A program made the position numbers and the translations under genes. Shown in pieces: positions 1 to 10,208 of a stretch of 22,948 nucleotides of DNA. Below the pieces are notes generated by a model. That model was not told the DNA's origin. It ran no database searches and was given only the letters and a program-made list of their open reading frames with translations. Origin of the DNA: Euprymna scolopes (Eukaryota > Mollusca > Cephalopoda > Sepiida > Sepiolidae); NCBI GenBank assembly GCA_024364805.1, contig CM044501.1:49749769-49772716 (forward strand), read 5' to 3'. Each line of letters starts with the position of its first letter. Positions within the stretch are counted from its first letter, which is position 1.

Positions 1-28
<28 letters not shown>
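1..28. repeat. (TA)n microsatellite at window edge
   Basis: The window opens inside a pure TA dinucleotide run, so its true length is unknown. It is one of several such runs in the window. Confidence 0.95.
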
Positions 29-34
<6 letters not shown>

Positions 35-1290
35 TTATTATTTAGATAATTTGGTGGCAGTCGCCAAATGCGTGCACAATATTATAATTAAACTAGATAC
101 ATTTCCATTAATCTCTTTCACATCATCTGCTACTTTACTTTTAATAAAATATTACAATTTATATTTTTCTGTCTATATCAGCATTAAATAAATATTTTTA
201 TTTGCAATAAATATTAATTCCATCAAAAAATTACAAAGATAACCTATTGTACAACTAATTAAAATTTAGATCCAGTTCTGAAAACAAGTACTTATAGAAT
301 TATCAGCTCCAAATATTAGAATCTTCGAAGTTATTTTTTGGTCAGAAAGTGTAAGACATTTCGCAAAAGTTTAAAACTGTATAGTAAACAGTATTATATA
401 TATTGAATGTTTAAATGCAATACTCGTGTTGTTTTTTTTAAATAATATTAAAATAACAACAACAAAATGTAGTTATAAATCTGTTATAAAATATGCATTG
501 TAAAACTGTATGCAAATTTTATGTGATATATATATATACAATGTAATGTTTTTTATGTTGTTAAACATTTATATTTTACAATGATGAATTTTTAGAAAAA
601 AAACGATATAATATGCATGAAATCAGTTTAAAAACGAAATATGCATATGTCGGCGTAACAAAGTATAATTGTGACTTATCTTGTATATAATATTTGGATA
701 GCAGGCATTCCACTCTGGACCAAATTGCCGTTGATTTGCATTAAAAGATGCGACATAGAAATGACATCTAAACTATCACCCACAATATTATGTAACTTTT
801 GAGCGCCGTTACATACACGGTCAGTCGTGATAGGGAAATGGTAGCTTCCATCCGTGGAGAACCACCATCCCAATTGCAACATTATAAGAGGAAGAAGTCC
901 TTACTTTTCTATCTATTTATTAAGTCCTACCACTGCTCCCAGTTCTTATCACGTACGATTCTGCAATATTGCTATTACAGTTTGATTACACCCTCCGTAA
1001 CTTCAAGATTATATACACAGACATAACATATACCTTTCTGATTTCCGCATCAAAATTATTAACTTGTTTACAACAATGTTCCGGCTTTTTCGATTGGCCC
1101 AAACCGGACATTCTCATATTCCAGAATGAAACGAATTACTACATTAACGAGAACTTTTAAAATTTTACAAACATGGCGTCCCCTCTCACAGTATACACTA
1201 ACGCTAAAACGACCAATCATTCAGAAACAGACATTAACGTATTGCTTACCTAATTGCTGTAGACCCATGCTAGGAGTAACAAATGAAAGA
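29..1290. other. AT-rich intergenic DNA, no gene recognised
   Basis: This stretch is A/T-rich with short runs such as a TATATATATA block near 530. A 68-codon minus-strand ORF lies at 676-882, with a hydrophobic middle and a WWFSTDGSYHF motif. I do not recognise it; no splice signals or neighbours support it, and I do not call it a gene. The DNA just left of 1291 may contain the outer edge of the LTR-like repeat described next, because CATTCAG and AATTGCTGTAG-like words recur left of the second copy at 4432. Confidence 0.6.
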
Positions 1291-1500
1291 AGCCACAAGT
1301 AGTGTAAAGAGTATAAAATATAATATGTATTTATCATAAAGAATACAGGAGGCACTAAAGTGATATGAGAGGAACGTGTTCGTAGCATGCGGTTAAAAAT
1401 GATGTGAACGTCTCCCATTAGTCTCTGAAACAAGTGGTATTCATAGGACTGGTTGATTCCACTTAGTTCTCAAATAGGGGTGATTTGTACACCACAACAC
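1291..1500 (-). repeat. LTR-like repeat, copy 1 (Ty3/gypsy, minus)
   Basis: This ~210-bp segment recurs at 4432-4642 in the same orientation, without gaps and with about 22 differences (roughly 90% identical by eye). On the minus strand it begins TGTTGTGGTGTACAAATCAC, the TG start expected of an LTR. It sits directly downstream of a minus-strand gypsy integrase-end region, which is where a 3' LTR belongs. The far boundary (near 1245-1290) is not sharp. The divergence from the partner copy suggests an old insertion. The LTR reading rests on position and TG start; no target-site duplication was found. Confidence 0.6.
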
Positions 1501-1503
1501 ACC

Positions 1504-2190
1504 CTCGCGAGCTTTTCATTCCCCTGGGATGATCGTATAGCTCTTTGTCCTAGGGTAGATCTCTATCGGGTCGGTCATTTTCCTTCTACTGGAGGACCGG
1601 CGTTGTCCGGCTGCTTGTGATGTTATCAAGTCGAGCGTATCATACATCTTGTCCATTACTTCTTGTTCAGCAGGAGTCTGTCTTTCGTCATCAGTTATAT
1701 GTTCTTGAATTTGGTTTAAATACTTCTTGCGCGTAAATTTTGGACCTTCGATAATGTAGAACATCACCTTTTCTGGAATTCTTAGTTACCACATCGTACT
1801 ACTATTTTTGTCTACCTGGAAAAATACCTTTTCACCAGGTAAATACCTAATTTTAGGAACTGTAGTATTTGGCGGTTTCACCTATTTTGGCAAAGGTTTC
1901 TCGAAGACCGTCCTAATTTTTATCACGAACATTAACTCTGTCGGCGTCATCTTAGATGGAGTGTTTTCATTTGGCGTAATTTGGTAAACTTGTAAAAACT
2001 GTTGTAGCGCCTTTTCTGAGGCGCTTCCTTTAGCCTTCTTCAGTGTTCTATTCAGCGTGTCTAGAAACTTCTCTGCCTAACCGTTCGATCGGGGATGATA
2101 GGTTGGCGTCGTTATGTGGTTAATCTGGAAATCCTCATAGAGGCTTTTAAAAACTGCTGAAGTGAATTGTGTGCCATTGATGTTAAAAAA
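1504..2190 (-). mobile_element. Ty3/gypsy fossil: integrase core end and pol C-terminus
   Basis: Read on the minus strand, 2077-2190 encodes a gypsy-type integrase segment with the NGTQFTS and PTYHPRSNG words typical of the retroviral-type integrase core. The following stretch carries weaker matches to the integrase C-terminal region (a YQITPNENTPS-like segment). The end at 1516-1767 encodes a basic, charged tail of the sort found at the end of gypsy pol. The fossil lies between the LTR-like repeat at 1291-1500 and a copia fossil on the opposite strand. Gag, protease, RT and RNase H are absent. It is broken, with several interruptions, and looks old. Confidence 0.75.
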
Positions 2191-2194
2191 TAAA

Positions 2195-3084
2195 TTAAAT
2201 AAAAAATTTAAAATGACCGATCTTTTACGACAGTCATGATTACTCGGTATAAAATTTACCTGTGAAAATGAAACTATAACTGTGAACCAATCACGATACA
2301 TTGAAAAAGTTCTGCTCAAGTTCTGAATGCAAGATTGCAAACCGAGTAAAACTCTCGTCGAAATGGACATAAATAAAAAATATAGAGACCGAAACAAAAT
2401 CCATAAATAATCGATTATATAGAGAAATGGTTGGAAGTCCCATCTATTTAATGACCGCAACTAGGCCTGACATATGTTACACTGTAACAAAGCTACATCA
2501 AAACTTATCGAGACCGACAATTAAGGACCTTAATTGTGCAAAACAAATCCTTCGTTATCTAAAAGGAACCAAGGAACAATCTTTAATATTTAAAAAGTCT
2601 ACATATCATCTAAATTTAGAAGGATTTTCAGATTCAGATTGGGGTAACTCTGAAGATAGAAAAAGTATAACTGGGTATTGTTTCAGACTGTCAAAGACTG
2701 GACCTATGATCTCTTGGAAAAAAAGCAACAAATTGTTGCTTTTTACTTGTGAAGCAGAATTTGTGGCTATTACTAATTCCGCGCAGGAGGCAATTTTTCT
2801 GAACACCCTTCTAAAATTTATTTTAAAACCTGATCTAAGTAAAAAAAAACCTATAGTAATTCATTGTGACAATCAGAGCAGTATCTTATTAGCAAATAAT
2901 TATATGATTCATCAAAGGTCGAAGGATATTGATATCATATATCATTTTATAAGGGATGAAATAAGTAAAAAGATCTATTACTCTTACTTATGTGACGTCT
3001 GCGAATAATATAGCCGACATTTTTACTAAACCTATAAAAAGAATAAAATTTAAACGTTTTCTAACTGAACTTTTTGGAATCTAA
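2195..3084 (+). mobile_element. Ty1/copia fossil: RT C-terminal part and RNase H
   Basis: The plus strand encodes the second half of a copia-type polyprotein. An RT palm/thumb segment comes first (MTDL, then FTCENETITVNQSRYIEKVL), followed by the MTATRPDICY block. The copia RNase H comes next, with GFSDSDWGNSEDRKSITGY, EAEFVAI and the HCDNQSS motif. It ends with an NIADIFTKP-like tail, the usual copia pol end. Gag, protease, integrase and the RT front are missing, and no copia LTR is visible. It abuts the gypsy fossil on the left, in the opposite orientation, and LINE sequence on the right. It is broken in a few places and best preserved at 2427-3008. Confidence 0.88.
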
Positions 3085-3099
3085 TTATGAATAAATCTC

Positions 3100-4290
3100 T
3101 TTTCAGAAACCCAAAAAGAGAAGCATGAACAGTCGAAATCACACCAAAAAAAAAGTTCTCTCCAAACTCTACAACAAATGCGTTAATAAATCATGTTTTC
3201 CGGACTGTTGGAAAACTGCTTCTGTGCTACTAGTATCTAAGAATTCTGGCGAAAGAACTAACCCATCAAATTATCGCCCCATTAGCTTCCTCCCACTTTT
3301 CGCCAAAATATTTGAGACCATGATTAACCATGCTCTAGTCCGTCATCTTACAGATGCTAAACTTCTGACTGACAAATAATATGGATTTAGACAAGCCCGT
3401 TCCACAGCAGACATTCTCACTGTAATCTCTGAACGTATATACCATTCACTGAACAAAGCGAGGTAGGGCAGAGCGGTAGCTCTAGATATATCTAAGGCTT
3501 TTGCCAGGGTATGGCATGAGGGTCTCCTCAGGAAAATTAGATCATACGGTATCACTGGTAGAATACTTAATATGATTAAATCCTTCTTAGATAAGAGAAA
3601 AATCCAGGTTGTCCTCGACGGTCTTACATCTAAACAATATGATATAAATGCGGGAGTGCCTCAGGGGTCTATCTTGGGACCTCTATTGTTCCTAATATTT
3701 ATTAATGACCTCCCCGACATAACTGCCTCTGAGATGGGTATATATGCTGATGATACCACGCTCTATAACAGGCATGACAGGAAAACAAATGAACACATAA
3801 GTAAAGAAATAGCAAAAACACTAGACAAGGTTCAAAGGGAGTCGCCAATCTGATAGGCCCTGAATTGAAATCTAAGCTTCAGCCTCTGTCCCATCGACGA
3901 AACGTTGCATCCCTCTGCCTGTTCTACAAATATTTTAGTAGTGAATGCTCTGACAAACTGGAGACACTTGTGCCCCGACGACGTAGACACACTCGACAAA
4001 CCCGACAGACAGCTAAATCCCACGCCCACCCAGTAGAGATCCCTAGATGTAAAAGATATTTCTACTCCAGTAGTTTCTTCCCTAGAACCGCTAGACTCTA
4101 AAATTCCATTCCAGGTCCCTGATTCCCCAACTGTGCTGACATGCAAAAGTCCAAGTGTAACGTGAACCAACATCTTGCTGCCCAAATCCCAACATAGTAC
4201 CCCAGTAGTTGCTGCCTCTGATAGTAGCCCCCTACACCAAAGTGGCAATGTGCCTTGTTTGGGGTGAAAATGTAATTAAAAAATATCCTT
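3100..4290 (+). mobile_element. Jockey/CR1-type LINE, copy 1 (RT fragment with internal deletion)
   Basis: This 5'-truncated non-LTR retrotransposon encodes reverse transcriptase. In order: a fingers segment (CWKTASVLLVSKNSGE, NYRPISFLPLFAKIFE), YGFRQARSTAD, LDISKAFARVWH, AGVPQGSILGPLLF and the catalytic IYADDTTLY box near 3736-3765. Then come the C-terminal LINE blocks LSHRRNVASLCLFYKYFSS and the FFPRTARL box near 4085. Stops interrupt it at 3377 (Q to stop before YGFR) and near 3465. At about 3825-3832 it jumps from the end of the palm straight to the RVQ.RVANL block, skipping roughly 365 bp that copy 2 (18600-20917) retains. The endonuclease is missing. It is a dead copy. The exact clade (Jockey, CR1 or a relative) cannot be fixed by eye. 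Confidence 0.88.
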
Positions 4291-4431
4291 TTGGTCGTCA
4301 AATGCTGTCTTCCAATGGCTGTCTTTAGAGTGAATTCATTGCCCGAATATTCGTCATTCAGTTGTTGTCATCAATTATTGTAGATTGATCCATTAAGTTC
4401 TTGAATCGTCCACGTCAGCCAGTTGTTATAG

Positions 4432-4642
4432 AAACCACAAGTAGTGTAAAGTGTATAAAATATAATATGTATCTATTATAAAGAATGCAGGAGCTACTAA
4501 AGTGGTATGAGAGAAACGTGTTCGTGGAATGCGGTTAAACATAATATGAATGTCTCCATTTAGTCTCTGAAACCAGTGGTATTCATAGGACTAGTTGATT
4601 CAACTTAGTTCTCAAATAGGGGTGATTTGTACCCCAAAACAC
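4432..4642 (-). repeat. LTR-like repeat, copy 2 (Ty3/gypsy, minus)
   Basis: This is a gap-free partner of the segment at 1291-1500, in the same orientation, about 90% identical by eye. On the minus strand it starts TGTTTTGGGGTACAAATCAC. If both are LTRs of one insertion, this is the 5' LTR of a minus-strand gypsy element whose interior has been almost wholly replaced. It could equally be a solo LTR of another family member. The 140 bases to its left are LINE 3' tail or unassigned. Confidence 0.6.
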
Positions 4643-4851
4643 TAATACACCGCCACAGACAATCATAGGTAAAAAAAACTTGCATAAATACGATCGAGAT
4701 TTCTTACATCGATTATCTACACTTCTGTCGCCATTCCTAGACACACTAACGAGCGCTGGAAAAGAAACTGTTAACCGCTCATAAGCAGTATCTACTGATA
4801 TCCTTATTTTATGGAACTAACGTGCGCAAGTAACATAATTCACAAACAATT

Positions 4852-5235
4852 AAAATTGATTTATTTACACAAAAGAAACGAAATGGGTAAAGCCTTTAAA
4901 CTGTCGATTAAAAATTCACGGCTTTAAAATTCTTAATAAATTTTCATTCATTAACGGACTACTATGACCAAATCACCTCTAAAAATAATTGTACTCGCCC
5001 ATAAAACTTAAACATTGAATCAAAAATCGAAATTTATTTTTATTATGACAATTTGCTAAGAATTTAAAAGTCAGGACTTTATATTCAACAGTTAAACGGC
5101 TTCTGAGGAGTCATGAAATAACTATATAAAAACTTTTAAAATTGCTTTGTTTACAATAAATAAACGAACTAGACAAAACCTTTAAACTGTCAAATAACAA
5201 TTCACAGCTTTAAAATTCTTAGCAAATTCTTATTT
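4852..5235. repeat. Three-copy repeat: direct, inverted, direct
   Basis: A ~95-bp segment at 4852-4948 recurs at 5138-5235 in the same orientation. Shared words include CCTTTAAACTGTC and GCTTTAAAATTCTTA, both in the same order. A shorter inverted copy sits between them at 5050-5095; reverse-complemented, it reads CTTTTAAATTCTTAGCAAATT, matching the end of the outer copies. No coding content. It may be the subterminal part of a non-autonomous DNA transposon or Helitron, but the family is not identified. Confidence 0.7.
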
Positions 5236-5271
5236 GATTAAAATATTGACAGTTTTGGGAGGTTTACATTC

Positions 5272-5289
5272 CTTGGCCTTCGGGCCAAG
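5272..5289. other. Perfect 7-bp hairpin with TTCG tetraloop
   Basis: CTTGGCC at 5272-5278 is followed by TTCG and then GGCCAAG at 5283-5289, a fully complementary stem closed by the very stable UUCG tetraloop if transcribed. It stands out from AT-rich surroundings. It lies just after the three-copy repeat and before the Helitron-like tandem units. It may belong to a mobile element end; no T-tract follows and no host terminator role is implied. Confidence 0.7.
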
Positions 5290-5619
5290 ATCACATAATT
5301 CTTTTTTATTACTTCTTCGTCGTGTTATTTGATCAATAGTGTCGTGTTATTTATTTTTTACATGTTCAGTGAAGTTCATTGAAGTAAGCATGGACAAACA
5401 AAGAATTAATCATTATATTTCATTTATTAAGAAAGATAACGAATTAGTAATTCATTTTTACTAAAATAATAACCGGGAAAATAATTTTTTTCAGGTAATA
5501 ATAAAAATAAAGTTAGTTTCATATTATTTTCAAGTTTCCAATTCGATGTTTAAGTCTGTTGGACGCAGACAATTATTTTTAGCAGTGATTTGGTCAGGGT
5601 ATTTCGATATTGACATTTA

Positions 5620-6246
5620 CCAGTACCGCCCCACCCCTTTTAATGAGAACCTTCCATGAAGAAAAACATGGGTACTTGTGCTTTTTTTCTTGCCACCGTG
5701 CTGGGATGATAGCGCTATCATTTTGAAAGCCTTTACATGGGGAGGAGAGAGTGTTTGGTAACTATTCTGAGCTTCCACCTTACAATTTTATAAAAAAGAT
5801 ATCATGAAGCTTACATTTGAATGAAATATTGAAAAACAGCGAGATGGCAAAAGTACACAACGACATGAGAGGGGTCAGAGTTTGGTAACTATTAGCTTCT
5901 TTCACCTAACAATGTCATAACAAAAAAAAAACGATATCGTGAAGCTTGAATTCAACCTGAATATATTATTTAAAAACTACTGACGCATCAGTATCGCTCC
6001 CATGCCCTCAAATAATAAAAATTCTGCCATGGAACAAATACATGGGTACTTGTGCTCTTCTGTTCCCGTCCTGTAATAATAATCTTATTATTTTGAAAAC
6101 CATTCTTTACATGGGGAGCGGAGGATGTTTGGTAACTATTCTGTGCTTCCACCTAACAATTTCGTAATAAAAAAGATATTGTGAGGCCTGAATTTAACTT
6201 GAATAAAATATATATAAAAATAGCAAGGTGGAAAAGGTGCACAACA
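5620..6246 (+). repeat. ~250-bp tandem units inside Helitron-like element
   Basis: Two full units (about 5620-5868 and 5986-6246) and one partial unit (about 5869-5985) share ordered blocks. These are CATGGGTACTTGTGCT, TTTACATGGGGAG, TTTGGTAACTATTCTG, CTTCCACCT, an ACAATTT..ATAAAAAAGATAT block and a CAAGGTGGAAAAGGTGCACAAC-like end. The partial unit lacks the first half. Each full unit carries a hairpin at the same position. No coding potential is evident. Internal tandem units of this kind are common in non-autonomous Helitrons, and a Helitron-like 3' end follows at 7016. Confidence 0.75.
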
Positions 6247-7016
6247 ATTAAAGCATTATATCCACCTCCAATTTTTCGTTACAATTACGACTTTTACCTT
6301 TCGCTATTTACTAGTACTGTAGAAGGTTAGATTACGCGCACACGTAAAATTTTTTTGGCGGGGTAAATTTTTACATTACATCCACTTTCGCATTTTTCGT
6401 TACAATGACCATGTGTAGATTTTTTTCTATCCTGATTACGAAAATCTCATTCTAAATTTTGCGCAGACAAGTGCTTCTTGAGATATAAACATATGTAATT
6501 TGCATGGTAATTACATGCTTGCCAGATTTGTACTCGTACGCGCGATGCAAAAATCCACTTCTCTCTTATTGACACTGTCACCAACCATATCAATTGCGAG
6601 TAGAAATGCTGCCTAGTATTTTCACGGTAAAATTTGGGGGATTTACTTATCTACCACTTTCCACAAAAAGGGGGTGCTCTGCTCCGATATACGTTCTTTA
6701 CGTGAAGCTATTGGGGATATCTAGTCCAAGGAGAGGTGGGTCTGTCTCTTCCGCTCTTTACAAAGTGTGTTTCTCTCAATCTAGTCAGTTCATATACAGT
6801 GAAAATCCCTAAATTATATAAAAAATATGTTTATACTTTATATTCTTATTCTAATAAACTATTTTTTCTAATTTCATTATTGCATACTAATTTACACATT
6901 CCCTTATTGACTTTTTCAGATTCAAACAATACCTGCAAGTAATCAACAACCCTAGTTTACTTTTTTTGCAAGGGGGAGGCTTTCAACGGGCATCGCCGGT
7001 TAACGGGTCCTGCTAG
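6247..7016 (+). mobile_element. Helitron-like 3' part ending in CTAG
   Basis: The segment ends AACGGGCATCGCCGG..ACGGGTCCTGCTAG at 7016, followed by T. Helitrons end in a short GC-rich hairpin followed by CTRR, usually CTAG, and insert between A and T. Here a GGC-ATC-GCC mini-hairpin precedes CTAG and the next base is T, as expected. A related but decayed end lies at 14386-14425 on the minus strand. The short ORFs at 6594-6942 have no recognisable domain. No Rep/helicase is present, so the element is non-autonomous. Its 5' end was not located; it could start near 5260. Confidence 0.6.
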
Positions 7017-7636
7017 TTATATAAATATTTATTTTACATCAGATACGAGCACGTGACATTAAACGATGCTGCAATAAATTATAAAAAAGTAGGGTTTTTT
7101 TTAATATTTTACAAATCCGTTTCTATATGCTGAATATAAAATATAAATAAATATTTTTATAAAATTAAACGTAATAAAATATTAGTAGTAGCATTTGGAT
7201 GTTTCATATACTACAAATGAGAATAAAGGTTTTCTTCCGTTGCATAATTCGAAGAGAATTCGAATAGCCAAGCAATTAATGCGAATTGCACATTTATTCT
7301 TACAAAATCTAGAAAAAAGAAAAGCAAATGTGTATTCAAAATGAAATATTTATATTCTGGGATGAAAATTAGAGATGATTAATTCAGGAAGCCGGCTAAT
7401 TTTATTTATTCGTACAAAAGTAAACTAATAAAGATAATTAGCAATCGTTTCAGCCGTTCAATGCCCATTATAATCGATGATAAATCGATACAAAACCTAA
7501 ATAAAATATTTATTTAACTAGAAATGTAAAAATACAAGTTATTATAACGATTATACTCATCATTATGATAATATTAATAATAAATATAAGTGTACGATAA
7601 TATAATTTACTACTACTAATAACAATAATAATAAAA
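7017..7636. other. AT-rich spacer ending in a TAA/TAC-type tract
   Basis: No gene is seen. The right end (about 7600-7635) is a degenerate trinucleotide tract of ACTACTACTAATAACAATAATAAT character that directly precedes the putative 5' end of the LINE at 7637. This matters because the same kind of tract lies at the far end of that LINE. Confidence 0.6.
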
Positions 7637-10118
7637 GGGTCTGATGATTGTCATATCACTGAGGCTGAGAGGAGGCACGAGCTTTCACTCTCCTATAATG
7701 CAGTCCCAAAGCATACTTTACTATAAAGCCGTTGAGAATCTCGTCCACTCTTGACTCTCTCGTCTGGCTTAATCCTCAAGCCTTGCGGATCTGTTTTATT
7801 GGCAGGAGAGGTGCATGAAATGGAGAAGCTGGCGCCTAAAAGTCAGTAGTCTTGATATATGGTGATCGAAAGTCAGGCACAATCGACCATCTAGGCGAAG
7901 CAGAAGTCATGAAATGTCAAACCAAAGTATGGAGAATAAAGGTATGAATGAGACTGAAACTCAAACTGAAAAGCACAAGAACCCGGTAGTCATCCTGCAA
8001 CTGCTAGAATGAAGTGTAGTGAACACATTAGGTCATTAAGAATTGCTTTTTATTGTGATACATAATGTAAAGCCGATCAGGTGGTAAAAACAACTTTTGT
8101 TCAGAGAATCAAGAATAGAGAACGTTTTAATCAACAGAAAAGCGTCTGTTTTAACAGGCAAAAGCGATACGGAAAAATAGATGGGTATACCTACTTAATT
8201 CGGCTATATAAAAAGAGCATGTGAACGCAGAAGTAATGGGGATTACGCGGCAAACGAATGAGACGTGCAGATTAATAAGAAAAGGACAGAGAATCAAGTT
8301 GATGTTGTATTTGAACCGGCAAGAAAGGGAGCGGAAGCAAAATACGATGTAATCGGTAATGAGAATGAAACGGATGATGAAGTGCTAGGAGAAAATGAAG
8401 AAGGCGAAGGGATTGTTGAAAAAAATGAAAGAGATTATAGTGAAAGGAAAAAAAAAATTGAACGAATCATATTTAAATAACAAGACAGAAGAAACTCTAA
8501 AGGTCCAGGTAAACAAATAAAGAAATGAAGTATTTGAACTGCATGATTATTATAGAGGTAAATAATCTGATAGTATCAGGCAGTGTTTGGGCGACAGAAA
8601 ATTACGGTCGAAAAGAGGTGGGCACCAGAAATGTAATGAACCAATGTGGAAACAATTACAATTAAGTGTAAAAATATTTTAATGAAACATGCAGAGTGAA
8701 GACAAGGAGAATAACAAAGTAGAAAGTCGTAGCAAATGTAAAGAGAAGCGGGGAGAAAATTTAACAGTTTAGAACATTGTTTGGTTTAGACCAGGAAAGT
8801 TCTACGAAGATCTTAATAAAATCCTAAATAGCTTTAATGAAACACCAAATTCAGAAGAATGTACGAAAGTTGGAGTGATGTTTGGAGTGTTAAAAGGGAA
8901 CGTAAAGAAGTGTTTGGTAGTTAAAAGATTTGAAGTAGAAATTAAGTTCAAGCAAACCCAAAACTTAGGGAAAGTTAACAATAGGAACGTTTAAAAACAA
9001 TGTATGAAAATGTCATATTTGAGAGCTGTCGGACCAATTTCCGTCAGAGATATAAATTCTTATCAACACGTATCTCACATTGACAGAACTTTGACAGGAG
9101 ATGTAATTCCTGTATAGGGCACGCTTGTGCTCTACCAGAAGCATACATCAAAGGATACTGTGATCGATAACTATCAGTCCATCACCTGCGTTCCATTGAC
9201 GTAGAAACTTTTGATTGGCATTTTGACAGATGGGATTTACCAATATCAGAAACATCAAACTATGTTACTTTAGGTAGTAGAGAGATCAAAGATTTAATAC
9301 TTATTGATATGACAATACTTTTATATAATTAATATTTTAAAAAACTATCCATGTCATGAAATGATTACATAAATGATCTGGATTCACATAGCTAGATTAA
9401 TAAATGGAAATATTTTGAATAGCATTGATTATGCAAGATTTCTTGGTTAGGGGTATGAAACAACGGAAGATGTCATTGACATTAACGGGGAAAGATCTTC
9501 CGGAAGTTCATGTCAAGAGAGGGCTTTTTCAGGGCAACAGCCTGTCCGCGTCGTTGTTTGTTTTGGGTATGATAACTTTATCATTTACAAAAGTTAAATT
9601 CTCGTTATGAGTGGCGAGAACAGGAGTACCAGGAAAGCCATATATTATTTATGGACGACATAAAGTTACATAAATAGAATGAAGACCAGTTGAGTATGAT
9701 TAAACAGACTATTCATATGATCAGTAATAGCATAAGTAAATGTGCATAAAATGTGTGGTGCTGAAATTAAATAAGTGAAAAATTGTTGAAAGTTAAAGAA
9801 TTAAGCTTTTAAATGGGGAAATGATAAAATATGTTGAGGACGTGGAATACACCTATTTAGTAACTGTGGAATTGAGAAAAAACAAAATAAGCTGACATTA
9901 AAAGAAATAATAAGAGTAAAATAAGATGAAAGACTATGGTTGGCCTTTAGGTATCAAATGAATGTGAAAAGCAAAATCTCTGCGATAAACACAAGGACAA
10001 TATTCATATTCTGATATGAGGGTATTATTCAATGGAAAGAACACGAGCTGAATCATATGGATGGGAAGAGAAGGAAAATAATGAATATGAATGGAACTTT
10101 TCACCCAAAGAGTGATGT

Positions 10119-10208
<90 letters not shown>

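Noticed and set aside
676-882. 68-codon minus-strand ORF
   Set aside because: No recognised domain, no splice or start context support, and typical length for chance in this DNA.
3832-4301. Minus-strand ORFs of 138 and 67 codons
   Set aside because: They lie antisense to the LINE RT C-terminal blocks (LSHRRNVASLCLFYK, FFPRTARL) and have no motifs.
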